From Pseudomonas sp. JAI120 (GTDB lineage: Bacteria > Pseudomonadota > Gammaproteobacteria > Pseudomonadales > Pseudomonadaceae): a DNA stretch of 64,000 nucleotides. The stretch lies in assembly GCF_014207255.1 (NCBI RefSeq), contig NZ_JACHCZ010000003.1:494813-558812 (forward strand), read 5' to 3'. The position numbers and the translations under genes are program-made. The notes beneath the pieces were generated by a model. It saw only the letters and a list, made by a program, of their open reading frames with translations, had not been told where the DNA came from and did no database searches. Numbering within the stretch: position 1 is the stretch's first letter; the number at the start of each line of letters is the position of its first letter. Of the stretch, positions 44,657 to 52,752 are shown in pieces.

Positions 44657-45490
44657 CTAGCCGTAGCGACCGGTGATGTAGTCTTCGGTCTGCTTCTTCG
44701 CCGGATTGGTGAACAGGGTGTCGGTATCGCCGAACTCCACCAGCTTGCCCATGTACATGAACGCGGTGTAGTCGGAAACCCGCGCCGCCTGTTGCATGTT
44801 GTGGGTCACGATGACGATGGTGAACTTGGACTTGAGCTCGTAGATCAGTTCTTCGACTTTCAGCGTCGAGATCGGGTCGAGTGCCGAGCACGGTTCGTCG
44901 AGCAACAGCACTTCCGGCTCCACGGCGATGGTGCGCGCGATCACCAGGCGTTGCTGCTGGCCGCCGGACAGGCCGAGTGCCGACTCGTGCAGGCGGTCCT
45001 TGACCTCGTCCCACAGCGCCGCGCCTTTAAGGGCCCACTCAACCGCTTCGTCGAGGATGCGCTTCTTGTTGATGCCCTGGATGCGCAGGCCGTAGACCAC
45101 GTTTTCGTAGATGGTCTTGGGGAACGGGTTAGGCTTCTGGAACACCATGCCCACGCGGCGACGCAGCTCGGCCACGTCTTCGCCCTTGCGGTAGATATTG
45201 GTGCCGTAGAGGTTGATGGCCCCGTCCACGCGGCAGCCGTCGACCAGGTCGTTCATGCGGTTGAAGGTACGCAGCAACGTGGACTTGCCGCAGCCGGACG
45301 GGCCGATGAAGGCGGTCACGCGCTGCTTGGGGATGTTCATGCTGACGTCGAACAGCGCCTGCTTGTCACCGTAGTACAGGCTCAGGCCCGGCACTTCGAT
45401 GGCCACAGTTTCCTGGGCCAAGCTCAGGCTCTGTTTGTCGCGACCCAGGGCAGACATGTTGATGCCGTGGGAATGGGTGTCGTGTTGCAT
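44657..45490 (-). CDS. pstB: PstB, phosphate ABC transporter ATP-binding protein
   Basis: This 277-residue ATPase has Walker A GPSGCGKST, signature LSGGQQQR, Walker B VLLLDEPCSALDP and the switch VTHNMQQA. The ATG at 45490 is preceded by AGGGAGC. A REPIN lies between it and pstA, a spot where the message may be processed. Confidence 0.96.
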   Translation of the reverse strand: MQHDTHSHGINMSALGRDKQSLSLAQETVAIEVPGLSLYYGDKQALFDVSMNIPKQRVTAFIGPSGCGKSTLLRTFNRMNDLVDGCRVDGAINLYGTNIYRKGEDVAELRRRVGMVFQKPNPFPKTIYENVVYGLRIQGINKKRILDEAVEWALKGAALWDEVKDRLHESALGLSGGQQQRLVIARTIAVEPEVLLLDEPCSALDPISTLKVEELIYELKSKFTIVIVTHNMQQAARVSDYTAFMYMGKLVEFGDTDTLFTNPAKKQTEDYITGRYG

Positions 45491-45511
45491 GGGATGCTCC
45501 CTGTGCTGTTG

Positions 45512-45600
45512 TGTGGGAGGGGGCTTGCCCCCGATAGCGGTGCATCAGGAACATGTGTGCTGGCTGGCACACCGCAATCGGGAGCAAGCCCCCTCCCACA
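45512..45600. repeat. REPIN-type inverted repeat, copy 4 (inside pst operon)
   Basis: The arm TGTGGGAGGGGGCTTGCCCC starts at 45512 and the inverted arm ends at 45600. It occupies nearly all of the pstA-pstB gap, so it is transcribed within the operon. Confidence 0.88.
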
Positions 45601-45623
45601 AATAAGTCCGCGTTCAATTCAGA

Positions 45624-47294
45624 TTAGCTGTCCAGCGCCTTGTACTTCTCGCGCAGGTGGTTACGAATCCACACCGCCGACAGGTTGAGCGTGGCGATCA
45701 CCAGCACCAGCAGCAAGGCGGTGGCGTACACCAGCGGCCGTGCCGCCTCGACGTTAGGGCTCTGGAAGCCGACGTCATAGATATGGAAGCCCAGGTGCAT
45801 GATCTTCTGGTCCAGGTGCAGATACGGGTAGTTGCCGTCCAGCGGCAGCGACGGGGCGAGTTTCACCACGCCGACCAGCATCAGCGGCGCCACTTCACCG
45901 GCGGCGCGGGCCACGGCGAGGATCATGCCGGTCATCATCGCCGGGCTGGCCATCGGCAGCACGATCTTCCACAGCGTTTCCGCCTTGGTCGCGCCCAGCG
46001 CCAGGGAGCCTTCACGCACCGTACGCGGAATCCGCGCCAGGCCTTCTTCGGTGGCCACGATCACCACCGGTACCGCCAGCAGCGCCAGGGTCAGCGAGGC
46101 CCAGAGCAGGCCCGGTGTACCGAAGGTCGGTGCCGGCAGCGCTTCGGCGAAGAACAGACGGTCGACCGAGCCACCCAATACATACACGAAGAAACCCAGG
46201 CCGAACACGCCGTAGACGATGGCCGGTACACCCGCCAGGTTGTTCACGGCGATGCGGATAATCCGCGTCAGGGTGTTCTGCTTGGCGTATTCACGCAGGT
46301 ATACCGCCGCCAGCACGCCGAACGGGGTCACGATCATCGCCATGATCAGGGTCATCATCACGGTGCCGAAGATGGCCGGGAAGATCCCGCCTTCGGTGTT
46401 GGCTTCCCGCGGGTCATCGCTGAGGAATTCCCACACCTTGCTGAAGTAGAAACCGATCTTGGTCACGGTGCCCATGGCGTTCGGCTGGTAGGCGTGCACC
46501 ACTTTGCCGATGCCGATTTCAATTTCCTTGCCGTTACCATCGCGAGCGGTCAAAGCGTCGCGGTTGAACTGGGCGTGCAGGTCGGCCAGGCGTGCTTCGA
46601 TGTCCTGGTAGCGGGCGTTCAGCTCGGCGCGGTCGGCATCCATGTCGGCCTGGGCGGCGGCGTCGAGCTTGCCTTCCAGCTCAAGCTTGCGGCCGTGCAG
46701 GCGAATGCGTTCGAGGCCGGCGTTGATCGCGCCGATGTCGGATTTCTCCAGGGTCTTGAGCTGGGCCGCCAGCTTGTTAACGCGGTCCACGCGGGCTTGC
46801 AGCTCCGGCCACGCGGCCTCGCCTTCGGCGATGACCTTGCCATCCTGCTTGACGTTGACCAGGGTGCCGTAGAAGTTGCCCCACTCACGACGCTCGATGG
46901 TCATCAGGTTTTTCGGCGTGGTCTGGTCCTTCAACCACTCGCCGACGATCCAAGTGAAGTCGTTGCCGTTCAGGTCACGGTTGCCGACCTTGATCAGCTC
47001 GCGGGTCATGAATTCCGGGCCCGCATCGGGCACCGGCAGGCCCGCGCTTTTCAGGCGCTCGCGCGGCACTTCTTCTTTCTGCACCACTTCGCCGATGACG
47101 ATATGGTTTTCCTGGCCCGGCACGTTGTAGTTGGCCTGGATCAGGTCAGCCGGCCAGAAGTGGCCCAGGCCACGCACAGCAATCACCGCCAGCAAACCAA
47201 TGGTCATGATGACCGCGATGGACACCGCGCCACCACTGATCCAGACGCCGGGAGCGCCGCTCTTGAACCATCCATTCAGGGAGTTCTGTTTCAC
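45624..47294 (-). CDS. pstA: PstA, phosphate ABC transporter permease, long form
   Basis: This 556-residue permease has an N-terminal membrane helix (about 18-40), a long hydrophilic insertion (about 45-280, partly coiled coil), then five or so membrane segments with the EAA-like loop EGSLALGATKAETLWKIVLP. It is much longer than the roughly 300-residue E. coli protein; the extension is at the N-terminal periplasmic side. The start is GTG at 47292-47294 with AAGGTAG upstream. It is 15 bases from pstC. Confidence 0.94.
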   Translation of the reverse strand: MKQNSLNGWFKSGAPGVWISGGAVSIAVIMTIGLLAVIAVRGLGHFWPADLIQANYNVPGQENHIVIGEVVQKEEVPRERLKSAGLPVPDAGPEFMTRELIKVGNRDLNGNDFTWIVGEWLKDQTTPKNLMTIERREWGNFYGTLVNVKQDGKVIAEGEAAWPELQARVDRVNKLAAQLKTLEKSDIGAINAGLERIRLHGRKLELEGKLDAAAQADMDADRAELNARYQDIEARLADLHAQFNRDALTARDGNGKEIEIGIGKVVHAYQPNAMGTVTKIGFYFSKVWEFLSDDPREANTEGGIFPAIFGTVMMTLIMAMIVTPFGVLAAVYLREYAKQNTLTRIIRIAVNNLAGVPAIVYGVFGLGFFVYVLGGSVDRLFFAEALPAPTFGTPGLLWASLTLALLAVPVVIVATEEGLARIPRTVREGSLALGATKAETLWKIVLPMASPAMMTGMILAVARAAGEVAPLMLVGVVKLAPSLPLDGNYPYLHLDQKIMHLGFHIYDVGFQSPNVEAARPLVYATALLLVLVIATLNLSAVWIRNHLREKYKALDS

Positions 47295-47309
47295 AGACTT
47301 CTACCTTTC

Positions 47310-49595
47310 TTAAAGCGACGAGTATTTCTTGCGCAGACGCTGACGAATCAGCTCGGCGAGGGTGTTCATGATGAACGTGAACAGCAGCAGCACCAGCGCC
47401 GAGAGGAACAGCACGCGGTAATGACTGCCGCCGACCTCCGACTCGGGCATTTCCACCGCGACGTTGGCCGCCAGGGTGCGCAGGCCTTCGAACAGGTTCA
47501 TCTCCATCACCGGCGTGTTACCGGTGGCCATCAGCACGATCATGGTCTCGCCCACGGCGCGGCCCATGCCGATCATCAGCGCCGAGAAGATGCCCGGGCT
47601 GGCGGTCAGGATCACCACGCGGGTCATGGTCTGCCACGGCGTGGCGCCTAGGGCCAGGGAGCCCAGGGTCAGGCCGCGCGGTACGCTGAACACGGCGTCT
47701 TCGGCGATGGAGTAGATGTTCGGGATCACCGCAAAACCCATGGCCAGGCCGACCACCAGGGCATTGCGCTGGTCGTAGGTGATGCCGAGGTCGTGGGAGA
47801 TCCACATGCGCATGTCGCCGCCGAAGAACCAGGTTTCCAGGTACGGGCTCATGTACAGCGAGAGCCAGCCCACGAACAGGATCACCGGGATCAGGATCGC
47901 GCTTTCCCAACCGTCGGGAACCCGCAGGCGGATGGATTCAGGCAGGCGGCTGAAGACAAACCCGGCCACCAGGATGCCAATCGGCAACAGCATCAGCAGG
48001 CTGAAGATCCCCGGCAGATGCCCTTCGACATACGGCGCCAGGAACAGGCCGGCGAAGAAGCCGAGGATCACCGTCGGCATCGCTTCCATCAATTCGATCA
48101 CCGGCTTGACCTTGCGGCGCAGGCTCGGGGCCATGAAGTAAGCGGTGTAGATCGCCGCGGCAACGGCCAGGGGCGCCGCCAGCAGCATGGCGTAGAACGC
48201 CGCCTTCAGCGTACCGAAGGTCAATGGCGCCAGGCTCATCTTGGGTTCGAAGTCGGTGTTGGCGGCGGTCGATTGCCAGACGTACTTAGGCTCGTCGTAG
48301 TTTTCGTACCAGACCTTGCTCCACAACGCACTCCAGGACACTTCCGGGTGCGGGTTGTCCAGCAGCAGCGGCTGCAGCTTGCCGCCGGCTTCGACGATCA
48401 CGCGGTTGGCGCGAGGCGACAGGCCGAACACGCCCTGGCCGTCGACCACCGGATCCACCAGCAGGGTGCGGTGGGCAGTGCTGTGGAACACGCCGAACGT
48501 GCCGGAAGCGTCGAGGGCAGTGAAGCCTTTGCGACGCTCTTCGGCGGTGATTTCCACGATGGGCGCGGTGCCCATCTGGAAGGTGCGAATCTGCTTGAAA
48601 CGCTGCTCGCCATCCGGGTCACGGGCCATGAACCACTGGGCCAGGCCGCCTTTGGAGTTACCGACGATCAGCGAGATACCGCCCACCAGCTGGGTGCTGG
48701 CGGTGATTTCGGCGTTGCCGTCTTCGAGCAGTTTGTAGCGACCGTTGAGGCTCTTGTCGCGCAGGCTGAACACATCCGCCAGGGCGCGGCCGTTGATCAC
48801 ATACAACCACTGCTGGCGCGGATCAATGAAGATCGCCTTCACCGGTTCGGTCATTTGCGGCAGCTCGACACGCTTCTGCTCGCTGGTGACTTCACCGGTC
48901 ATCATGTTTTCTTCGCGGCTCAGGGTCAGCACGTTCAAGTACGAACCGGCCGAGCCTGCCACCACCAGCGACGTATCGGTGGCATTGAGGGCGACGTGCT
49001 CCAACGGGCGACCGGCATCGTCGAGCACGATCGGCGTTTCACCGTAGGGGTATTCAATCGCAGGCGTGATGGTTTTCTTGCCGTCCGGGTACGACACCTT
49101 ATAGGTGTGGCGGAACACCAGGGACTGGCCATTGGACAATCCGAGGATCACCAGCGGGCTGCCCGGCTGATCTTCACCAATGGAAGCAACGCTCACGCCC
49201 GGCGCAAGCGGCAGGTCGACACGCTTGAGTTCGGCACCGGTCGTGACATCAAAGAACAGCGCCTGGCCCTTGTCGGATACCCGCATGGCGACCTGGTTCT
49301 GCTCTTCCAGGGAGATCAACAAAGGCTTGCCGGCGTCCTGCATCCAGGCGGGCGTCAGTGCGTCTTCCTTGGTCAGCGAGGCGCCTTGGAACAAAGGCGC
49401 GACCACATAGGCGAGGAAAAAGAAAATCAGGGTGATGGCACCGAGAACGGCGAGGCCGCCAACCAGCACGTACCAACGGGTCAGACGGTCCTTGAGCGCG
49501 CGGATGCGGCGCTTGCGTTGCAGCTCAGGCGTATTGAAATCAATGCGCTTGGGGGGAGAAGTTGTCGTCATGGTGGAATTGGCCAGATCATTCAT
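47310..49595 (-). CDS. pstC: PstC, phosphate ABC transporter permease, long form
   Basis: This is about 761 residues. One membrane helix (about 45-70) precedes a large periplasmic domain (about 75-450) that looks like beta-propeller strands, followed by the permease domain with the loop GSLALGATPWQTMTRVVI. E. coli PstC is about 320 residues. The start is uncertain: GTG at 49601, ATG at 49595 (MNDLANS, chosen) or ATG at 49571. A Pho box and -10 place the transcript start near 49595, so the message may have almost no leader. Confidence 0.92.
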   Translation of the reverse strand: MNDLANSTMTTTSPPKRIDFNTPELQRKRRIRALKDRLTRWYVLVGGLAVLGAITLIFFFLAYVVAPLFQGASLTKEDALTPAWMQDAGKPLLISLEEQNQVAMRVSDKGQALFFDVTTGAELKRVDLPLAPGVSVASIGEDQPGSPLVILGLSNGQSLVFRHTYKVSYPDGKKTITPAIEYPYGETPIVLDDAGRPLEHVALNATDTSLVVAGSAGSYLNVLTLSREENMMTGEVTSEQKRVELPQMTEPVKAIFIDPRQQWLYVINGRALADVFSLRDKSLNGRYKLLEDGNAEITASTQLVGGISLIVGNSKGGLAQWFMARDPDGEQRFKQIRTFQMGTAPIVEITAEERRKGFTALDASGTFGVFHSTAHRTLLVDPVVDGQGVFGLSPRANRVIVEAGGKLQPLLLDNPHPEVSWSALWSKVWYENYDEPKYVWQSTAANTDFEPKMSLAPLTFGTLKAAFYAMLLAAPLAVAAAIYTAYFMAPSLRRKVKPVIELMEAMPTVILGFFAGLFLAPYVEGHLPGIFSLLMLLPIGILVAGFVFSRLPESIRLRVPDGWESAILIPVILFVGWLSLYMSPYLETWFFGGDMRMWISHDLGITYDQRNALVVGLAMGFAVIPNIYSIAEDAVFSVPRGLTLGSLALGATPWQTMTRVVILTASPGIFSALMIGMGRAVGETMIVLMATGNTPVMEMNLFEGLRTLAANVAVEMPESEVGGSHYRVLFLSALVLLLFTFIMNTLAELIRQRLRKKYSSL

Positions 49596-49617
49596 GCGCA
49601 CACCCTAGCGATCCTGT

Positions 49618-49635
49618 ATGACAGAAAGATGACAA
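49618..49635 (-). promoter_or_regulatory. Pho box upstream of pstC
   Basis: Read on the minus strand: TTGTCAT (49635-49629), CTTT, CTGTCAT (49624-49618), only one mismatch from two ideal half-sites. A -10-like TAGGGT (49607-49602) follows after 10 bp, the normal PhoB distance. A weaker third unit may lie at 49640-49646. Confidence 0.87.
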
Positions 49636-49695
49636 TGCAGTGACGCAGGAAATCCGCCGCGAAGCAGGGCTGGCAGCGGATTGAAAATTAGTGAT

Positions 49696-49721
49696 GCGGG
49701 AACCGGCGTACCGGCTCCCGC
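49696..49721 (-). other. Stem-loop between pstS and pstC
   Basis: Arms of 11 bases (49696-49706 and 49711-49721) pair with one G-U as read in the transcript. Only a weak T-stretch (TAATTTTC) follows on the minus strand. It may partly terminate pstS transcription or protect its 3' end, which would explain the separate pstC promoter. Confidence 0.65.
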
Positions 49722-49729
49722 AGAGGCAA

Positions 49730-50716
49730 TCAGTTGCCTTCTTTCAGGCCCAGGTCAGCCAGTGCCTTGGCGGCAACTTTGGCTGGCAGTGGGATGTAGC
49801 CGTCTTTCACTACAACTTCCTGGCCCTGTTTGGACAGAACCAGTTTCACGAACTCGGCTTCCAGCGGGGCCAGAGGCTTGTTCGGGGCTTTGTTGACGTA
49901 AACGTAGAGGAAACGCGACAGCGGGTATTTGCCGTTCAGGGCGTTTTCTTCGCTGTCTTCGATGAAGTCAGTGCTGCCTTTCTTGGCCAGGGCCACGGTC
50001 TTCACGCTGGCGGTCTTGTAGCCGATGCCCGAGTAACCGATGCCGTTCAGCGAGGAGCTGATCGACTGCACGACCGAAGCCGAGCCGGGTTGTTCGTTCA
50101 CGTTAGGCTTGTAGTCGCCTTTGCACAGGGCTTCTTCCTTGAAGTAGCCGTAGGTGCCGGATACCGAGTTACGACCGAACAGTTGCACTGGCTTGTTGGC
50201 CAGGTCGCCGGTCACACCCAGGTCGCCCCAGGTTTTCACGTCGGCTTTGGCGCCGCACAGACGCGTCGAGGAGAAGATCGCGTCGACTTGCTCCATGGTC
50301 AGGTGCTGGATCGGGTTGTCCTTGTGCACGAACACAGCCAGGGCATCCACGGCAACCGGGATAGCGGTTGGCTTGTAGCCGTACTTCTGCTCGAAGGCAG
50401 CCAGTTCGGTGTCCTTCATCTTGCGGCTCATCGGGCCCAGGTTGGAGGTGCCTTCAGTCAGCGCAGGTGGCGCGGTGGCGGAGCCGGCAGCTTGAATCTG
50501 GATGTTGACGTTCGGGTATTCCTTTTTGTAACCCTCGGCCCACAGGGTCATCAGGTTGGCCAGGGTATCGGAACCGACGCTGGACAAGTTGCCCGACACA
50601 CCAGTGGTCTTGACGTACGCCGGGATTGCCGGATCAACACCTGCGGCCACCGCGTTGGCGGTCGCAACGCCAGCAGCGACAAAAGTCATTGCCGCCATCA
50701 AACGTTTCAGTTTCAT
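49730..50716 (-). CDS. pstS: PstS, periplasmic phosphate-binding protein
   Basis: This 328-residue protein has a signal peptide (about 1-25) and the binding-protein segments TGVSGNLSSVGSDTLANLM, GRNSVSGTYGYFKEEALC and GYSGIGYKT that hold phosphate. It feeds phosphate to the PstCAB transporter. AGGAGC precedes the ATG. It has its own triple Pho box, so it can be made in excess of the membrane subunits. Confidence 0.96.
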   Translation of the reverse strand: MKLKRLMAAMTFVAAGVATANAVAAGVDPAIPAYVKTTGVSGNLSSVGSDTLANLMTLWAEGYKKEYPNVNIQIQAAGSATAPPALTEGTSNLGPMSRKMKDTELAAFEQKYGYKPTAIPVAVDALAVFVHKDNPIQHLTMEQVDAIFSSTRLCGAKADVKTWGDLGVTGDLANKPVQLFGRNSVSGTYGYFKEEALCKGDYKPNVNEQPGSASVVQSISSSLNGIGYSGIGYKTASVKTVALAKKGSTDFIEDSEENALNGKYPLSRFLYVYVNKAPNKPLAPLEAEFVKLVLSKQGQEVVVKDGYIPLPAKVAAKALADLGLKEGN

Positions 50717-50783
50717 GCCTTGCTCCTAGCAGATAGGGATAGTTGGATCGGGGCCAAGTATCGAGAGGCCGTGTGAACACTCT

Positions 50784-50812
50784 ATGTCTGAAATATGACA
50801 ATTGGATGAAAG
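50784..50812 (-). promoter_or_regulatory. Triple Pho box upstream of pstS
   Basis: Read on the minus strand: CTTTCAT (50812-50806), CCAA, TTGTCAT (50801-50795), ATTT, CAGACAT (50790-50784). These are three 7-bp units in strict 11-bp register, each close to CTGTCAT. This predicts stronger PhoB control than the two-unit boxes at phoB and pstC. Confidence 0.83.
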
Positions 50813-51043
50813 GCCAGCATTGGGCGAGCATTCGCAGTCAAGAAGAAAACGGTCGGCAATACAGGCTGGAGCGGCGAGATGAACGTAATGAGTCCCTGGT
50901 TTGAAACCTCTCTGCAATTGCTGATCGGAGATTTCCCACAGCTATTTAGGGTTGTTGCTCGGAACTCGCCTTACTAACCTCCCCGCGCCGCTGCAAATTC
51001 AGCGGCCGGGACTGCAGTTAAAACCTGACCGCTTCACGGCGCA

Positions 51044-51091
51044 CCTTAGGTTGACAAAACAAAACCAAAGAATAGTCTTGTCAACCTAAGG
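51044..51091. promoter_or_regulatory. Palindromic operator/promoter of the XRE-ImmA-PIN module
   Basis: Perfect 14-bp arms CCTTAGGTTGACAA (51044-51057) and TTGTCAACCTAAGG (51078-51091) flank a 20-bp AT-rich spacer. The left arm contains TTGACA (51051-51056), a plausible -35, with TAGTCT at 51073-51078 as a weak -10. The right arm runs into the AAGGAG Shine-Dalgarno (51088-51093). A dimeric XRE protein bound here would block the promoter and be autoregulatory. Confidence 0.8.
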
Positions 51092-51100
51092 AGACCTCAC

Positions 51101-52159
51101 ATGATCAATGACCGAATTCGCCGCGCAAGGTTATTGCGTGGCCTGTCGCTGGAAGCACTGGCACTGCGTCTCGGCGATATAACCAAGCAAGGCCTGAGCA
51201 AATATGAAAAAGGGTTGAGTACCCCAAACTCTCAGCGCCTTCTGCAGTTGGCAAAAGCACTGGAGGTGAGCCCCGAGTATTTTTTTCGTACTCAGGCACT
51301 GCCACTCGCGCCGCTGGAGTTCCGCAAGCTTGCGAAGATGCCTAAATACCGTCAGGTCCAGGTCGAGGAACAGATTCGAGAGCATCTGGAACGCTATATA
51401 TCTCTGGAGGAGTGTTTCGATCCACAAGATATCAAGACTGCCGAAACCCCAGCCCAAATGCTCCCAGTCTCTTCCATAGAGGAAGCGGAACGAGCGGCGG
51501 ATGAGCTCCGCAAGTATTGGGATATAGGTGAAGATCCTATTGCTCATCTGACTGAACAGTTGGAAGAGCACGGCATTAAAGTGGTGATGCTGGATGGGCC
51601 GGACGATTTCGATGGCGCTTGCGCAGCCACCCATGACGGCGAACATGTGTTGATCGCTTTAAATGCTCAGAGAGCAGGTGAACGTATTCGCTTCACCGCT
51701 GCTCATGAATTGGGTCACTGGGTGATGAAATTGCCTGATGATATGCCCGAGCGCGATAAAGAAAACTGCTGTCACCGCTTCGCAGGAGCGTTCCTTTATC
51801 CCTCTAAAAGCGTTACCGGAGATTTTGGGAATCACCAACGCTCCCGTGTCCACCCTAGAGAACTACTGATTGTTAAGCGCCAATATGGGCTCTCAATGCA
51901 TGCAGCGCTTCGTCGATTGAAGGACCTCAAACTGTTAGGGGAAAGCGGCTACAAGTCCCTGACCATTCAATTCAGTAGCAATGGCTGGCGCAAAGCAGAA
52001 CCTGAGCCGTTACCTTGCAAACCACCTCAGCGCTTTGAGTCACTCGTTTTCTGGGGGTTAGCGGAAGGCCTTATCACCAAATCACGAGCGGCCGAATTGC
52101 TGCGGCGTCCTGTGAGGGCTCTAGACCCCAATTTTCTGGGCTCACTGGAGAGTGCATGA
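51101..52159 (+). CDS. XRE-type HTH plus ImmA/IrrE metallopeptidase-like protein
   Basis: This 352-residue protein has an N-terminal helix-turn-helix (about 4-60, with SLEALALRLGDITKQGLSKYEKG) and a central ImmA/IrrE domain with the zinc motif HELGHW (His202, Glu203, His206). Such proteins act as antitoxins or as peptidases that cut repressors. Its ATG is preceded by AAGGAG and its stop overlaps the PIN gene (ATGA). Codon use is AT-richer than in the core genes around it. Antitoxin is the likeliest role, with the operator upstream as target. Confidence 0.88.
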   Translation: MINDRIRRARLLRGLSLEALALRLGDITKQGLSKYEKGLSTPNSQRLLQLAKALEVSPEYFFRTQALPLAPLEFRKLAKMPKYRQVQVEEQIREHLERYISLEECFDPQDIKTAETPAQMLPVSSIEEAERAADELRKYWDIGEDPIAHLTEQLEEHGIKVVMLDGPDDFDGACAATHDGEHVLIALNAQRAGERIRFTAAHELGHWVMKLPDDMPERDKENCCHRFAGAFLYPSKSVTGDFGNHQRSRVHPRELLIVKRQYGLSMHAALRRLKDLKLLGESGYKSLTIQFSSNGWRKAEPEPLPCKPPQRFESLVFWGLAEGLITKSRAAELLRRPVRALDPNFLGSLESA

Positions 52160-52647
52160 GCCTGATCTATATCAGCGACACCAACATCTGGATTGATTTC
52201 AGGAACGCTGGATTGCTGGAGCATATGTTCAGGCTGCCATTTACCCTCTGCTGCACCGATTTCGTCATGCACGAGCTTGAGGATTTCCCTCATGAAGAAC
52301 TGCTCGCCCAAGGGCTGGTTGTCGAATCATTTGACGAGGGAGGCGTGCAGAAACTCTTAGGACTTAAGGTCGAACACAACAACAGTTCCTTGGCCGACGT
52401 TTCTTGCTACCTACTGGCACATACAACCGGAAGACCCTTACTCACTGGCGATGGGAAGCTACGTCGCCAGGCAATTCGAGATGGACTGCAGGTGCACGGC
52501 GCACTTTGGCTACTCGACCTCATGGTCGAACATCAAGTCCTCAATGCTATTGGCGCAGCAACGGCACTCGAACAGATGCTGGCAGGCGGCGCCCGCTTGC
52601 CAGCATCAGAATGTCAAATACGGATCTCTGGCTGGAAAGTTATATGA
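52156..52647 (+). CDS. PIN-domain protein, probable toxin RNase
   Basis: This 163-residue protein has the PIN fold: YISDTNIWIDF with Asp8, Glu40 (MHELED), Asp81 (LADVSCYLLA) and Asp99 (LLTGDGKLR). All four acidic metal-binding positions are present, so it can be an active Mg-dependent RNase. The start overlaps the XRE-ImmA gene by 4 bases, the coupled arrangement of a type II toxin-antitoxin pair. Its target is unknown. Confidence 0.83.
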   Translation: MSLIYISDTNIWIDFRNAGLLEHMFRLPFTLCCTDFVMHELEDFPHEELLAQGLVVESFDEGGVQKLLGLKVEHNNSSLADVSCYLLAHTTGRPLLTGDGKLRRQAIRDGLQVHGALWLLDLMVEHQVLNAIGAATALEQMLAGGARLPASECQIRISGWKVI

Positions 52648-52752
52648 AACTCAACTCGGATATTGAATATCCATCCAGCACTTATAAAAATCACCCTGTC
52701 CATCTGGCAAAGTAGACATTTAGCCTCTACATAGCCTGCTGCTGATCTGATA

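Larger units (their letters stand above)
50717..51100. other. Intergenic region between pstS and the XRE-ImmA module
   Basis: These 384 bases hold no gene that I can support. The pstS side contains the triple Pho box at 50784-50812. In the middle a 7-bp stem GCCGCTG/CAGCGGC (50987-50993, 51000-51006) is visible, without a T-run. The right end contains the operator of the downstream module. Confidence 0.7.

Noticed and set aside
19882..45600. The inverted repeats as insertion sequences
   Set aside because: They are under 100 bases and encode nothing; REPIN is the better explanation.
51101..52647. XRE-PIN genes as part of a prophage
   Set aside because: No integrase, phage structural gene or attachment repeat is present around them.
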